Assembly (NCBI RefSeq): GCF_001039355.2
Contig: NW_019775630.1
Span: 30,561-94,560 of the forward strand
Reading direction: 5' to 3'
DNA: 64,000 bases
DNA from: Lingula anatina
Taxonomy: Eukaryota; Brachiopoda; Lingulata; Lingulida; Lingulidae
The translations under genes were made by a program, and so were the position numbers. Every line of letters begins with the position of its first letter. Positions within the stretch are counted from its first letter, which is position 1. This document shows positions 63,857-64,000 of this stretch, one piece after another. Under the pieces are notes generated by a model. The model searched no databases. It was not told the origin of the DNA and saw nothing but the letters and a program-made list of their open reading frames with translations.

Positions 63857-64000
63857 CTTGTGTGTGACAGAAAATAAGGTATCTGCCTTTAAAAATGTTC
63901 ACTTGTCCCACAGAGGGTGTGGCGCGCGTGTAAAATATTAACCGTGAATTTGTAATAAAAGTAAAACATGAAGTTGTTACTCTCTTGGTGGAGAGTAAGT
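62979..64000. other. 3' UTR and downstream flank of the VWA-TSP1 gene
   Basis: AATAAA at 63364-63369 is the first good poly(A) signal, implying a 3' UTR of about 400 bases. Beyond it lie an (AAT)n array (63817-63852) and sequence without a recognisable gene up to the window end. Confidence 0.5.

Noticed and set aside
63968-64000. ATGAAGTTGTTACTC... with a GTAAGT at the window edge, looking like a signal-peptide exon
   Set aside because: Only eleven codons are visible and Trp-Trp-Arg is unlike a normal leader. Undecidable without sequence beyond the window.
1-64000. tRNA and rRNA genes
   Set aside because: I looked for T-loop type GGTTCGA motifs and conserved rRNA blocks and saw none convincing; a covariance-model search could still find one.

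Overview
The window is nuclear DNA from an animal. It is AT-rich, with short phase-1 exons bounded by GT-AG introns, many microsatellites, small DNA transposons and assembly gaps. The domain mix (secreted chitin-binding plus LamG proteins, and a VWA-thrombospondin-1 protein) and scattered ACATGTACATGT-type palindromes point to a lophotrochozoan such as a mollusc or brachiopod. That placement is inference; no marker gene fixes the species.

The left 47 kb is a tandem family of minus-strand genes with one shared plan: TATA promoter and noncoding exon, signal-peptide exon, Cys-rich chitin-binding (peritrophin-A-like) exon, short TTTE linker exon, second small Cys-rich exon, then five exons forming a LamG-like domain with an acidic C-terminus. 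The order resembles the C-terminal part of the PIF shell-matrix proteins, without their VWA domain. Copies: A (51-3983) and B (7848-11852), both without their last exon; C (15134-16730), a truncated pseudogene whose exons 3-4 recur at 7290-7739; D (20910-25214), intact; E (32206-36626), complete but with a one-base insertion in the chitin-binding exon; and F (40645-46409), intact and the most diverged. A and B, with their flanks, form a 7.8-kb direct duplication joined at a single 'n' (7805). I think these are most likely two uncollapsed haplotypes of one locus, so the true cluster is probably A/B, C, D, E and F.

Each spacer carries the core promoter, a conserved element just upstream of it, GA/CA or AT microsatellites, and in four cases a plus-strand TATA box with a splice donor. 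A deleted mariner relic (18951-19486), a perfect 34-bp foldback (31387-31472) and a 170-bp MITE-like element (44838-45007) interrupt the array. Gaps lie at 7805, 21149-21152, 25632 and 30309-30994.

The right part (about 52-63 kb) is plus-strand and different. It holds a small secreted PAN/apple-like protein gene (52181-53586) followed by a minisatellite, and a nine-exon gene (57930-62978) for a secreted protein with a signal peptide, a furin-type site, a VWA domain with a complete MIDAS motif, and four thrombospondin-1-like modules. All products look extracellular, consistent with a neighbourhood of matrix, cuticle or shell proteins; that joint role is inference.
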